Assembly (NCBI RefSeq): GCF_004683905.1
Contig: NZ_CP038438.1
Span: 434,001-498,000 of the forward strand
Origin: Pseudomonas fluorescens
Lineage (GTDB): Bacteria > Pseudomonadota > Gammaproteobacteria > Pseudomonadales > Pseudomonadaceae
Length of the DNA: 64,000 bases
Reading direction: 5' to 3'
The notes beneath the pieces are model-generated. The model ran no database searches. It was not told where the DNA came from and worked only from the letters and a program-made list of their open reading frames with translations. Made by a program: the position numbers and the translations under genes. Positions 8,997 through 17,441 of this stretch are shown here, piece after piece (positions within the stretch are counted from its first letter, which is position 1; each line of letters starts with the position of its first letter).

Positions 8997-9851
8997 TTAT
9001 CCGCCCAGTGGGGTCGGATGCGGGTGCATCACGGCGCGCTGCCGTTCCTCCTCAAGGAATTTCATGATGATCGGCGCCACGGCTTCGGCGCGGGTGATCA
9101 GGAACAAATGACCGTCGTCGATGATGTGCAACTGGGCGTTGGGGATGCGCCAGGCGAGCATGCGCATGTTGATCAGCGGGATCAGCGGATCGTCGTCGCC
9201 GGCCAGCACCAGAGTCGGCTGATGGATCTTGTGCAGCCAGTGAATGCTGGTCCAGCCGAGGCCGGCGAACAGCTGCCAGTAGTAACCGAGCTTGCCCGCC
9301 GAACGCACTTTCGCCGCATGGCTGGCGGCCAGGGTCGGGTCGCGGCGGAACGAGCCGCCGTAAATCAACGGCGCAATGCGGATCACGTGGGACGGCTGGA
9401 TGTAGCGCCGCGGGCTGGCCATCATCCACAGCACTTTCGGCTTGCCCGGCACCATGAAGGCGCCGGCCGCAGTCGCTGCCAGCACCAGTTTCTTGCAGCG
9501 TTCGGGGTAGTCGTGGGCGAATTGCTGCGCCAGCGCGCCGCCCCACGACACGCCGATCACGTTGACCTGGCCGTAGTCGAGGTAGTCGAGCATCCGCGCC
9601 GTCAGCTTCGCCAGCCCGGGAAAGCGATAAGGCCGGTTGGGCGTCGACGAGCCGCCGACACCGGGTACGTCGAAGGCGATCACTTCCAGATCCGGGTCCA
9701 GCGCCGCGACGAACGGAAACACCAGCTCCAGGTTGGCGCCGATGCCGTTGAAAATCAGCAAGGGCGTCAAATGAGGCTTGCCGGGGCGTACCGCGGTGCG
9801 GAGGGTCTGCCCATCCAGATCGACGGTACGGAAAATGAACGGTTGCGGCAT
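8997..9851 (-). CDS. phaZ: Intracellular PHA depolymerase PhaZ
   Basis: Hydrolyses stored medium-chain-length PHA inside the cell so that the monomers can be burned. The 284-residue alpha/beta hydrolase has the nucleophile elbow GVSWGGA (GxSxG), the acid residue in LAGDDDPLIP and the catalytic His in DDGHLFLITRA. It lies between the two synthase genes, the standard class II pha arrangement. A 139-bp gap separates it from phaC2, and a composite repeat lies between it and phaC1. Confidence 0.95.
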   Translation of the reverse strand: MPQPFIFRTVDLDGQTLRTAVRPGKPHLTPLLIFNGIGANLELVFPFVAALDPDLEVIAFDVPGVGGSSTPNRPYRFPGLAKLTARMLDYLDYGQVNVIGVSWGGALAQQFAHDYPERCKKLVLAATAAGAFMVPGKPKVLWMMASPRRYIQPSHVIRIAPLIYGGSFRRDPTLAASHAAKVRSAGKLGYYWQLFAGLGWTSIHWLHKIHQPTLVLAGDDDPLIPLINMRMLAWRIPNAQLHIIDDGHLFLITRAEAVAPIIMKFLEEERQRAVMHPHPTPLGG

Positions 9852-9896
9852 GCTTCAGGCCCTGTGGGTCAATCTCAATATCACCTCCAATCCCTT

Positions 9897-10055
9897 GTGG
9901 GAGCGGGCATTGTGGCGAGGGGATTTATCCCCGATCGACTGCGAAGCAGTCGCACACCCTCAAACGCGGAGAATCATAGTTGCCGCGAATGCAGGTTTTG
10001 GGGCCGCTGCGCGACCCATCGGGGATGAGTCCCCTCACCACAAGCCCGCTCCCAC
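9897..10055. repeat. Composite palindrome: second repeat family nested inside a REP
   Basis: The outer arms GTGGGAGCGGGC (9897-9908) and GCCCGCTCCCAC (10044-10055) are REP half-units. Between them lies a complete copy of a different palindrome beginning TGTGGCGAGGGGATTTATCC and ending in its inverse (GGGGATGAGTCCCCTCACCACA). The inner type also occurs alone at 14579-14711. The element is between phaC1 and phaZ. Confidence 0.85.
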
Positions 10056-10075
10056 AGGGGGATGAGGTGTGTCAG

Positions 10076-11755
10076 TTACCGCTCATGAACGTAAGTGCCC
10101 GGCGATGCTTCACCTGGCGCGTACGCCTTGTTGCCGAGTTTGGTTGGTGCCTTTTTCAGATTACCCGAGCGCTCGGCCTGCCACGCCTGCCAGTACAGCC
10201 ACCAGGAATCGGTGTGCTTGGTCGAGTTCTCTTGCCATTCGTCGGCATTGGCGGCCATGCCTTCGCTGGTCATGTAGCGCGATTTCGGGTTGCCCGGCGG
10301 GTTCAGGATGCTCTGGATGTGCCCGCTGCTCGACAGCACGAACTCGACCTTGCCGCCAAACAGCTGCGCCGACTTGTAGCAGGACTTCCACGGGGTGATG
10401 TGGTCGTTGGTGCCGGCCAGCGAAAAGATGTCGGCGGTGACCTGCTTGAGGTCGATCGGCGTGCCGCACACTTCCAGTGCATTGGGGCGGATCAGTGGGT
10501 TGTTTTTGAACATCTCGATCAGGTCGCCGTGGAACGCGGCCGGCAGTCGAGTCGTATCGTTGTTCCAGAACAGGATGTCGAACACCGGTGGCTCGTTGCC
10601 CAGCAGGTAGTTGTTGACCCAGTAGTTCCAGATCAGGTCGTTGGGGCGCATCCACGCGAAGACCTTGGCCATGTCTTTGCCTTCGAGCACGCCGGCCTGA
10701 TATGAGTGACGCTTGGCGGTCTCGAGGGTCTGCTCGTCGACGAACAGGGCGACGTCGCTGTCCAGCGTGGTATCGAGCACGCTGACCAGCAGGGTCAGGG
10801 CGTTGACCTTCTTTTCGCCGAGGGCGGCATAGTGGCCGAGCAGGGCTGTGCAGGTGATGCCACCGGAGCAGGCGCCGAGCATATTCACGTCTTTGCTGCC
10901 GGTGATTGCCGTGACCACGTCGACTGCTTCCTTGAGCGCATCGATGTAGGTCGACAGGCCCCACTCGCGCTGGGCCTTGGTCGGGTTGCGCCAGCTGACG
11001 ATGAAAGTCTGCACGTTATTGCGCAGGCAGAAGCGCGCCAGACTCTTGTCCGGGCTCAAATCGAAAACGTAGAACTTGTTGATCTGTGGCGGCACCACGA
11101 GCAGTGGACGCTCGTGGACCTGCTCAGTGATCGGCTTGTACTGGATCAGCTCCAGCACGTCGTTGCGAAACACCACCGCGCCTTCGGTCACGCCGAGGCT
11201 CTTGCCGACTTCGAACGCGCCCATGTTGACCTGGCTCGGCATGCCGCCGTTGTGCACCAGATCCTTGGCCAGATGCGAGAGGCCGTCGAGCAGGCTTTTG
11301 CCACCGGTCTCGAAGAAGCGTTTGACCGCCGCCGGGTTGGCGGCGGTGTTGGTCGGGGCCATGGCTTCGGTCATCAGGTTGATCACGAAGTGGCCGCGCG
11401 CGATGTCTTTGGGTGACAGGCTGCTGTCGTCGATCCAGGAATGGAGCTCCTTGCGCCACGCCAGGTAAGTTTGCAGATAACGTTTGTAGAGCGGGTTCTG
11501 ACTCCACGCCGGATCAGCGAAGCGACGGTCATCGCTGGCCGGTTGCAGTTCGGATTTGCCGAACAGCACGTTCTTCAGTTCGAGACCGAAATGGGTCACG
11601 TGCTTGACGCTATGGATCGGTTGTTTGATGGCCTGGCTCAGCACCATTCGAGCAGAGGCCAGCAGATCCTTTCCGCGCAGCCCAACGACGGGATTAAGCC
11701 CCAGGGTGTTTTCCGAGGCTTGGTACTTCAGGTCATCGTTATTCTTGTTACTCAT
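10076..11755 (-). CDS. phaC1: Class II poly(3-hydroxyalkanoate) synthase PhaC1
   Basis: First and probably main medium-chain-length PHA synthase. The 559-residue protein has the catalytic Cys near residue 297 in LGACSGG, Asp in AGTNDHITPW and His in SSGHIQSILNPPGN, the triad of class II synthases. It begins MSNKNNDDLKYQASENTLGL, like other Pseudomonas PhaC1 proteins. It is the promoter-proximal gene of the cluster; the 257 nt upstream of it hold no gene and should contain its promoter, which I could not place with confidence. Confidence 0.96.
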   Translation of the reverse strand: MSNKNNDDLKYQASENTLGLNPVVGLRGKDLLASARMVLSQAIKQPIHSVKHVTHFGLELKNVLFGKSELQPASDDRRFADPAWSQNPLYKRYLQTYLAWRKELHSWIDDSSLSPKDIARGHFVINLMTEAMAPTNTAANPAAVKRFFETGGKSLLDGLSHLAKDLVHNGGMPSQVNMGAFEVGKSLGVTEGAVVFRNDVLELIQYKPITEQVHERPLLVVPPQINKFYVFDLSPDKSLARFCLRNNVQTFIVSWRNPTKAQREWGLSTYIDALKEAVDVVTAITGSKDVNMLGACSGGITCTALLGHYAALGEKKVNALTLLVSVLDTTLDSDVALFVDEQTLETAKRHSYQAGVLEGKDMAKVFAWMRPNDLIWNYWVNNYLLGNEPPVFDILFWNNDTTRLPAAFHGDLIEMFKNNPLIRPNALEVCGTPIDLKQVTADIFSLAGTNDHITPWKSCYKSAQLFGGKVEFVLSSSGHIQSILNPPGNPKSRYMTSEGMAANADEWQENSTKHTDSWWLYWQAWQAERSGNLKKAPTKLGNKAYAPGEASPGTYVHER

Positions 11756-12012
11756 CTACGACGCTCCATTGTCCTGAGACGAGTACCCGTTTTCTGCTGT
11801 GCAGTTCCACAGCGAATGCCAGGTACTACTGCTCGGGTGACCGTTAATTCTGCATAGCTGCTTTACAGTCGTAGAGCACTGCAGGGAACTTGCCAGCTCC
11901 ATTGGTTACCCGAGTTTAATTTTTTTCGCAAGCAGGCCGATCCTCGGCCACACAGCAGAGCATTCAAACAGATGAATTTAGAAAATGCCCTCTAAAGAGC
12001 AAGAGTCTCGGA

Positions 12013-12390
12013 CTAGAGCATCAGCTTGACGATTGACTGGTCCGGATCGCGGGTTTTCCCGGCCGCTTTGAGCTCGGCCAGATAATCGGCCCAGAGTGCG
12101 TCATGACGTCGCCCCAGCTCGTAGAGATAATCCCAAGTGAACAGGCCGCTGTCGTGACCGTCGTCGAAGGTCAGTTTCAGTGCGTACTGACCGGCCGGTT
12201 CCAGGCCGCTGAGGCCGACATTGAGCTTGCCGAATTGCAGGATCGGTTTGCCGTGGCCCTGGACCTCGGCGGAAGGGGAATGCACGCGCAGGAATTCGGC
12301 GGGCAGGGTGTACTCCTCGCCGGACGCGTAGGTGAGCGTCAGGGTTTTCGAGGCTTTGTGCAGTTTGATGTCGGTGGGGATTGAGGTCAT
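12013..12390 (-). CDS. DUF971 domain protein (gamma-butyrobetaine hydroxylase-like N-terminal domain)
   Basis: A 125-residue protein beginning MTSIPTDIKLHKASKTLTLT. It matches the small DUF971 fold also found at the N-terminus of gamma-butyrobetaine hydroxylases, with the family features YTLPAEFLRVHSPSAEVQGH and DDGHDSGLFTWDYLYELG. Its function is unknown; a role linked to iron-sulfur or iron metabolism has been proposed for relatives. The open frame runs 42 codons further upstream, but that part is translated REP sequence, so the ATG at 12390 is used. It lies downstream of hslVU on the same strand. Confidence 0.85.
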   Translation of the reverse strand: MTSIPTDIKLHKASKTLTLTYASGEEYTLPAEFLRVHSPSAEVQGHGKPILQFGKLNVGLSGLEPAGQYALKLTFDDGHDSGLFTWDYLYELGRRHDALWADYLAELKAAGKTRDPDQSIVKLML

Positions 12391-12428
12391 GGTCTGGCGT
12401 CCGTTGTGTGGGCGACCCTGATTCAAAT

Positions 12429-12516
12429 GTGGGAGCGGGCTTGCTCGCGAATGCGGTATGTCAGCCAACATTGCTGTCGACTGGCACGGCCTCTTCGCGA
12501 GCAAGCCCGCTCCCAC
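12429..12516. repeat. REP/REPIN palindrome
   Basis: Inverted pair of REP units (GTGGGAGCGGGCTTGCTCGC and its complement) between hslU and the DUF971 gene, with about 40 nt between the arms. It could act as a transcript-end or stability hairpin for hslVU. Confidence 0.9.
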
Positions 12517-12543
12517 AGGGTCCGCTACCGCTGTAAGTATGGC

Positions 12544-13881
12544 TTACAGGATATAACGGGACAGGTCTTCGTTCTGCGCCAATTCGCCCAGGTGGCTGTT
12601 GACGTACGCAGCGTCGATCAGGATCGGCTTGTCATCATGCGCACTGGCCAGGTCGCCGGCACTGAACGACACCTCTTCCAGCAGACGCTCAAGCAGCGTG
12701 TGCAGACGACGGGCACCGATGTTCTCGGTTTTCTCGTTGACCTGCCAGGCGATCTCCGCCAGACGCTTGATGCCTTCCGGCTGGAACTGGATGTTCAGGC
12801 CTTCGGTTTTCAGCAGCGCGCAATATTGCTCGGTGAGCGAAGCGTGCGGCTCGCTGAGGATGCGCTCGAAGTCTTCCGGGCTCAGCGCCTTGAGCTCGAC
12901 ACGGATCGGCAGACGGCCCTGCAGCTCCGGCACCAGATCGCTCGGCTTGCTCAGGTGGAACGCACCGGAGGCGATGAACAGGATGTGGTCGGTCTTGACC
13001 ATGCCCAGCTTGGTGTTGACGGTGCAGCCCTCGATCAGCGGCAGCAAATCGCGCTGTACGCCTTCACGGGACACGTCGGCGCCGCCGACATTGCCGCGCT
13101 TGGCGACCTTGTCGATCTCGTCGATGAACACGATACCGTGCTGCTCGACCGCTTCCAGCGCCTTGGCCTTCAACTCTTCTTCGTTGACCAGACGCCCGGC
13201 CTCTTCGTCGCGCACCAGTTTCAGCGCTTCTTTGACCTTGAGCTTGCGAGCTTTCTTCTTGCCCTTGCCCATGTTGGCGAACAGGTTCTGCAGCTGGCTG
13301 GTCATTTCTTCCATGCCAGGCGGCGTGGCGATTTCGATGCCGGCCACTTCGGCGACTTCGATCTCGATTTCCTTGTCGTCCAGCTGGCCTTCGCGCAGAC
13401 GCTTGCGGAACAGCTGACGGGTGTTGGAATCGCTGCTCGGGGCTTCTTCATTGCTGAAGCCCATGCGCGCCGGTGGCAGCAGCGCGTCGAGGATGCGGTC
13501 CTCGGCAGCGTCTTCGGCACGGTGACGCACGCGGGTCATTTCCTGCTCGCGGAGCATCTTGATCGCGGCGTCGGCCAGATCACGGATGATCGATTCGACG
13601 TCGCGGCCAACGTAGCCGACTTCGGTGAATTTGGTCGCTTCGACCTTGATGAACGGCGCGTTGGCCAGTTTCGCCAGGCGACGGGCGATTTCGGTTTTAC
13701 CGACACCGGTCGGGCCGATCATCAGAATGTTCTTCGGGGTCACTTCAACGCGCAGCTCTTCAGGCAGCTGCATGCGGCGCCAGCGGTTGCGCAGGGCAAT
13801 CGCGACGGCGCGCTTGGCATCGTCCTGGCCGATGATATGGCGGTTGAGTTCGTGGACGATTTCGCGGGGAGTCATGGACAT
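12544..13881 (-). CDS. hslU: HslU, ATPase/unfoldase subunit of the HslUV protease
   Basis: AAA+ unfoldase that feeds proteins into the HslV proteolytic core in the cytoplasm. The 445 residues (E. coli HslU has 443) include Walker [16 protein letters not shown] (about residues 55-70), Walker [10 protein letters not shown], the pore-loop region in GYVGRDVE and the C-terminal SRYIL tail that activates HslV. It follows hslV after a 55-nt gap, on the same strand, as in most proteobacteria. Confidence 0.97.
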   Translation of the reverse strand: MSMTPREIVHELNRHIIGQDDAKRAVAIALRNRWRRMQLPEELRVEVTPKNILMIGPTGVGKTEIARRLAKLANAPFIKVEATKFTEVGYVGRDVESIIRDLADAAIKMLREQEMTRVRHRAEDAAEDRILDALLPPARMGFSNEEAPSSDSNTRQLFRKRLREGQLDDKEIEIEVAEVAGIEIATPPGMEEMTSQLQNLFANMGKGKKKARKLKVKEALKLVRDEEAGRLVNEEELKAKALEAVEQHGIVFIDEIDKVAKRGNVGGADVSREGVQRDLLPLIEGCTVNTKLGMVKTDHILFIASGAFHLSKPSDLVPELQGRLPIRVELKALSPEDFERILSEPHASLTEQYCALLKTEGLNIQFQPEGIKRLAEIAWQVNEKTENIGARRLHTLLERLLEEVSFSAGDLASAHDDKPILIDAAYVNSHLGELAQNEDLSRYIL

Positions 13882-13936
13882 AGTAATTGACGGTCCTCAA
13901 GCAGAAACAAGCCGTGGCACTTTGGCCGCGTCAGGC

Positions 13937-14467
13937 TTATTCAGCGAGATCCTGCTCCTCAATGGTCTGAGTGTGGTTGGTGAATACGCAGATGTCGCCG
14001 GCGATACCGAGGGCAGTTTCGACGATCTCACGGGCCGACAGGTCGGTCTTTTTCAACAGTGCGCTGGCTGCAGCCTGTGCATAGCCACCGCCGGAACCCA
14101 TGGCGATCAGGCCATTCTCGGGTTCGACCACGTCACCGTTACCGGTGATGATCAGGGACGCGTCCTTGTTGGCGACCGCGAGCATGGCTTCGAGGCGGCT
14201 CAGGGAGCGGTCGGTGCGCCATTCTTTGGCGAGTTCGACAGCGGCGCGGATCAGGTGGCCCTGATGTTTCTCGAGCTGGCCTTCGAAACGTTCGAACAGG
14301 GTGAAGGCGTCGGCGGTGGCACCGGCGAAACCGGCGATGACCTGGCCGTGGTACAGGCGACGAACTTTCTTCGCGTTGCCTTTCATCACGGTGTTGCCGA
14401 GAGAAACCTGGCCGTCGCCGCCCATGACGACTTTGCCGTGGCGGCGGACTGAAACGATGGTGGTCAA
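13937..14467 (-). CDS. hslV: HslV, peptidase subunit of the HslUV protease
   Basis: Threonine peptidase related to proteasome beta subunits. Translation from a TTG codon at 14467 gives a 176-residue protein (the same length as E. coli HslV) that begins [20 protein letters not shown]. After removal of Met the catalytic Thr is N-terminal. A GGAG ribosome site lies 9 nt upstream of the TTG. An upstream ATG at 14515 would bury the Thr and is rejected. The [11 protein letters not shown] and GDICVFTN segments match the family. Confidence 0.95.
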   Translation of the reverse strand: MTTIVSVRRHGKVVMGGDGQVSLGNTVMKGNAKKVRRLYHGQVIAGFAGATADAFTLFERFEGQLEKHQGHLIRAAVELAKEWRTDRSLSRLEAMLAVANKDASLIITGNGDVVEPENGLIAMGSGGGYAQAAASALLKKTDLSAREIVETALGIAGDICVFTNHTQTIEEQDLAE

Positions 14468-14578
14468 GGGAAGAGTCTCCACGCAGCGGGGCGAAAATGC
14501 CTTATGCCCATTCATATGGGGGTGCTGGAGAGGATTTCAACCGGGCAGGGCAATGGGAGACGAATGGTGTTTGATGAC

Positions 14579-14711
14579 TGTGGCGAGGGGATTTATCCCC
14601 GATGGGGCGCGAAGCGGCCCTGAGACCTGCGATTGCAGCCGGTCTGGCACACCGCGCATGCTGGATTTACGACTGCTGCGCAGCCGGTCGGGGATGAATC
14701 CCCTCACCACA
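14579..14711. repeat. Palindromic repeat, TGTGGCGAGGGGATTTATCC family
   Basis: Begins TGTGGCGAGGGGATTTATCC and ends with its inverse (GGGGATGAATCCCCTCACCACA), with an internal inverted GCGAAGCGGCC-like part. The same unit is nested inside a REP at 9897-10055, and a diverged one lies at 60269-60379. It sits between the SPOR gene and hslV and has no coding capacity. Confidence 0.85.
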
Positions 14712-14756
14712 GGGATTGTGGGCAGCCTCGGAATGAGGCTGCCCACGGGGGGGCAA

Positions 14757-15464
14757 TCAGCGGCTCTGGCGTTGTTGTAACAACAGGTTGCTGAAGCCGC
14801 TGCCGGCCAGTTGTTTCTGCGCAGTGGTCAGTTGCTCGCGATTGCTGAACGGGCCGACCAATACGCGGTACCAGGTTTCATCCTTCACCGTGCCCGACTC
14901 AACCGAAACAGCCTGGCCCAGCAGAATGATCTGCGCCCGCACCTTGTCCGCGTCCGCCTCTTTGCGGAACGAACCGGCCTGGAGGAAGAACTTGGTCACC
15001 GGCGCCGCTTTCGCCACCGGTGGCGCTGGCGGCGGGGTAATACCTGACAGCGCAGCCTGCGCCCGCGCGGTGTCGATCTTCGCCGCTTCCGCCGGGGTGA
15101 CCGGCGTGGTCGGCACTTGTGGCGTCGGCAGGGTTTTCTCCGGCACGGCATCCGGCGGCACGATCACTTCCGATTCCGGCAGCAAGGTGTAGAAGTCGTA
15201 CTTCGGCTTCACCGGTTGCGTCGGGCTCGGCGGGGTCTTGTTGGCCTCGGCGATCTTCGACGCTTTCTGCTGCTGCGCCTGCTCGACTTTCTCGCGCTTG
15301 ACCGTGTCGCTGCCCTTGCCCGGCTCCAGTTTCATCAGGAACACGATGAACGCACCGACCGTCAGGCCGATGGCCATCCACAGCCAGCCCGGGATCGGTT
15401 GCTTTGCAGGAGCTTGGTAACGGCTGGCGCCACGCTTGGGTGCAGGTTTTTTCTTGGCAGCCAA
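14757..15464 (-). CDS. SPOR-domain, FtsN-like cell-division protein
   Basis: A 235-residue bitopic inner-membrane protein: a short basic cytoplasmic start (AKKKPAPKRGASRY), one membrane helix (about residues 25-42, WLWMAIGLTVGAFIVFL), a proline/glutamine-rich periplasmic linker, and a C-terminal SPOR domain (about 155-232) that should bind septal peptidoglycan stripped of stem peptides. This layout and its place next to argS match the FtsN-like protein of pseudomonads. The start is TTG, with GGAG 10 nt upstream, immediately after the argS stop. Confidence 0.88.
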   Translation of the reverse strand: MAAKKKPAPKRGASRYQAPAKQPIPGWLWMAIGLTVGAFIVFLMKLEPGKGSDTVKREKVEQAQQQKASKIAEANKTPPSPTQPVKPKYDFYTLLPESEVIVPPDAVPEKTLPTPQVPTTPVTPAEAAKIDTARAQAALSGITPPPAPPVAKAAPVTKFFLQAGSFRKEADADKVRAQIILLGQAVSVESGTVKDETWYRVLVGPFSNREQLTTAQKQLAGSGFSNLLLQQRQSR

Positions 15465-15465
15465 C

Positions 15466-17202
15466 TTACATGCGCTCCAGAGTTTCCAGGCCCAACAGTT
15501 CCAGGCCTTGCTTGAGAGTACGACCGGTCAGCGCGGCCAGACGCAGACGGCTCTGCATCTGGACCGGCGTCTCGGCGGCGAGGATCGGGCAGTTCTCGTA
15601 GAAGCTGGAGAACAGACCGGCGACGTCATACAGATAGGTGCAGAGGATGTGCGGTGTGCCTTTTTCCGCGACGTTGTTCAGCACTTCGCCGAACTGCGCC
15701 AGTTTCGCCGCCAGCTCTTGCTCGTGCGCCGCTTCGAGGACGATCTGGCCATCGACTTCGCTGAAGTCCTTGCCCAGTTTGCGGAACACACCGGCCACAC
15801 GGGTATAGGCGTACAACAGGTACGGCGCGGTGTTGCCTTCGAAATTCAGCATCAGGTCGAAGTTGAAGCTGTAGTCGCTGGTGCGGTGCTTGGACAGGTC
15901 GGCGTATTTCACCGCACCGATGCCGACAACCTTGGCGATGTTGCGCAGTTCGTCTTCGGCCAGTGTCGGGTTTTTCTCTTTGACCAGGTTGTAGGCACGT
16001 TCCTGCGCTTCGGTCAGCAAATCGATCAGCTTCACGGTGCCGCCATCACGGGTCTTGAACGGACGGCCGTCGGCGCCATTCATGGTGCCGAAGCCCATGT
16101 GCTCCATTTCCATCGGATGGGTCACGAAACCGGCCTTGCGCGCCACGGCGAACACTTGCTGGAAGTGCAGGGCCTGACGCTGGTCGACGAAGTACAGCGC
16201 GCGGTCGGCCTTCAGTTTGCCAGAACGATAGCGCACGGCCGCCAGGTCAGTGGTGGCGTACAGGTAACCGCCGTCAGCCTTGACGATGATCACTGGCAGC
16301 GGATCGCCGTCGGCGTTCTTGAACTCGTCGAGGAACACGCACTGGGCGCCGTTGCTCTCGACCAGCATGCCGGCGGCTTTGAGGTCGTTGACCACGTTGA
16401 TCAGGTCGTCGTTGTAGGCGCTTTCGCCCATCACGTCGGCCATGGTCAGTTTGACGTTGAGCAGTTCGTAGATCTTCTGGCAGTGCGACAGCGAGATGTC
16501 CTTGAACCTGGTCCACAGCGCCAGGCACTCGGCATCGCCGGCCTGCAGCTTGACCACCAGACCACGGGCGCGGTCGGCGAACTCTTCGGATTCGTCGAAA
16601 CGCTGCTTGGCGGCGCGGTAGAAGTTTTCCAGATCGGACAGCTCGTCGCTGGTGATCGGGTTTTCCTGCAGATACGCCATCAGCATGCCGAACTGGGTGC
16701 CCCAGTCGCCCACGTGGTTCTGGCGGATCACTTCGTCGCCGAGGAACTCGAGAACACGGGCCACGCCGTCGCCGATGATCGTCGAGCGCAAGTGGCCGAC
16801 GTGCATCTCTTTGGCCAGGTTCGGTGCCGACAGGTCGACCACGGTGCGCTGCGCCGGGCCGGCCTTGCGCACGCCAACGTTAGCGTCGGCCAGAGCGGCG
16901 TCGAGGCGCGAGGCGAGGGCCTGGGTGTTCTGGAAGAAATTGATGAAGCCCGGACCGGCGATTTCGGCCTTGGTGACGTTCTCGTCGGCCGGCAGCGCAG
17001 CGATGATTTTCTCCGCCAGATCGCGCGGCTTCATGCCCGCAGGCTTGGCCAGCATCATGGCGATGTTGCTGGCGAAGTCGCCGTGGGTTTTGTCGCGGGC
17101 GTTCTCCACCTGAATCGCCGGCGACAGGCCTTCAGGCAACACACCTTCGTTGACGAGTTGGGTGAGGGCTTGTTGGATCAGCTGGCGAATGGTGTCTTTC
17201 AT
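15466..17202 (-). CDS. argS: Arginyl-tRNA synthetase
   Basis: Charges tRNA-Arg. The 578-residue class I synthetase begins [20 protein letters not shown] (Arg-tRNA N-terminal domain), has the HIGH-type signature [20 protein letters not shown] after SAPNLAKEM, and ends with the DALR anticodon-binding domain. No canonical KMSKS is seen, as is normal for many ArgS enzymes. A 52-codon upstream extension includes translated REP sequence and is rejected. The SPOR gene starts 1 nt after its stop codon. Confidence 0.96.
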   Translation of the reverse strand: MKDTIRQLIQQALTQLVNEGVLPEGLSPAIQVENARDKTHGDFASNIAMMLAKPAGMKPRDLAEKIIAALPADENVTKAEIAGPGFINFFQNTQALASRLDAALADANVGVRKAGPAQRTVVDLSAPNLAKEMHVGHLRSTIIGDGVARVLEFLGDEVIRQNHVGDWGTQFGMLMAYLQENPITSDELSDLENFYRAAKQRFDESEEFADRARGLVVKLQAGDAECLALWTRFKDISLSHCQKIYELLNVKLTMADVMGESAYNDDLINVVNDLKAAGMLVESNGAQCVFLDEFKNADGDPLPVIIVKADGGYLYATTDLAAVRYRSGKLKADRALYFVDQRQALHFQQVFAVARKAGFVTHPMEMEHMGFGTMNGADGRPFKTRDGGTVKLIDLLTEAQERAYNLVKEKNPTLAEDELRNIAKVVGIGAVKYADLSKHRTSDYSFNFDLMLNFEGNTAPYLLYAYTRVAGVFRKLGKDFSEVDGQIVLEAAHEQELAAKLAQFGEVLNNVAEKGTPHILCTYLYDVAGLFSSFYENCPILAAETPVQMQSRLRLAALTGRTLKQGLELLGLETLERM

Positions 17203-17335
17203 GGTCTTCTCTTTCGACCGCAAGCGCGGCGGCGCATCGATGCGCGGGTGGAAAAACTGGGCATTATCCGTTGCGAAGACGGGCTTGCCAACCTTAGCAG
17301 GCAGCTTATGGATATGTGGTGACAATTCGGGCCTA

Positions 17336-17428
17336 TTCGCGAGCAAGCCCGCTCCCACAGGGGATCGGTGTCAGACACATAATCTATGAACGCCGCAGAT
17401 CCAATGTGGGAGCGGGCTTGCTCGCGAA
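17336..17428. repeat. REP pair in inverted (tail-to-tail) order
   Basis: The unit order is reversed compared with the usual pairs here: TTCGCGAGCAAGCCCGCTCC comes first (17336-17358) and GTGGGAGCGGGCTTGCTCGC second (17406-17428), so the CCCAC/GTGGG ends face inward. It lies between priA and argS. Confidence 0.85.
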
Positions 17429-17441
17429 GGCGATTTTCAGA

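Noticed and set aside
15436..17322. A 628-codon open frame antisense to argS, and similar long shadows over hslU, gltD, ubiB and the antiporter gene
   Set aside because: All are mirror frames of well-identified genes with shadow-type composition and no recognisable motifs or ribosome sites.
17203..17358. N-terminal extensions that begin MGAGLLA (for argS and the DUF971 gene) or read into REP sequence (DUF3261 lipoprotein)
   Set aside because: These residues are simply the translation of the REP unit GTGGGAGCGGGCTTGCTCGC. The family start lies downstream in each case, usually with a ribosome site.
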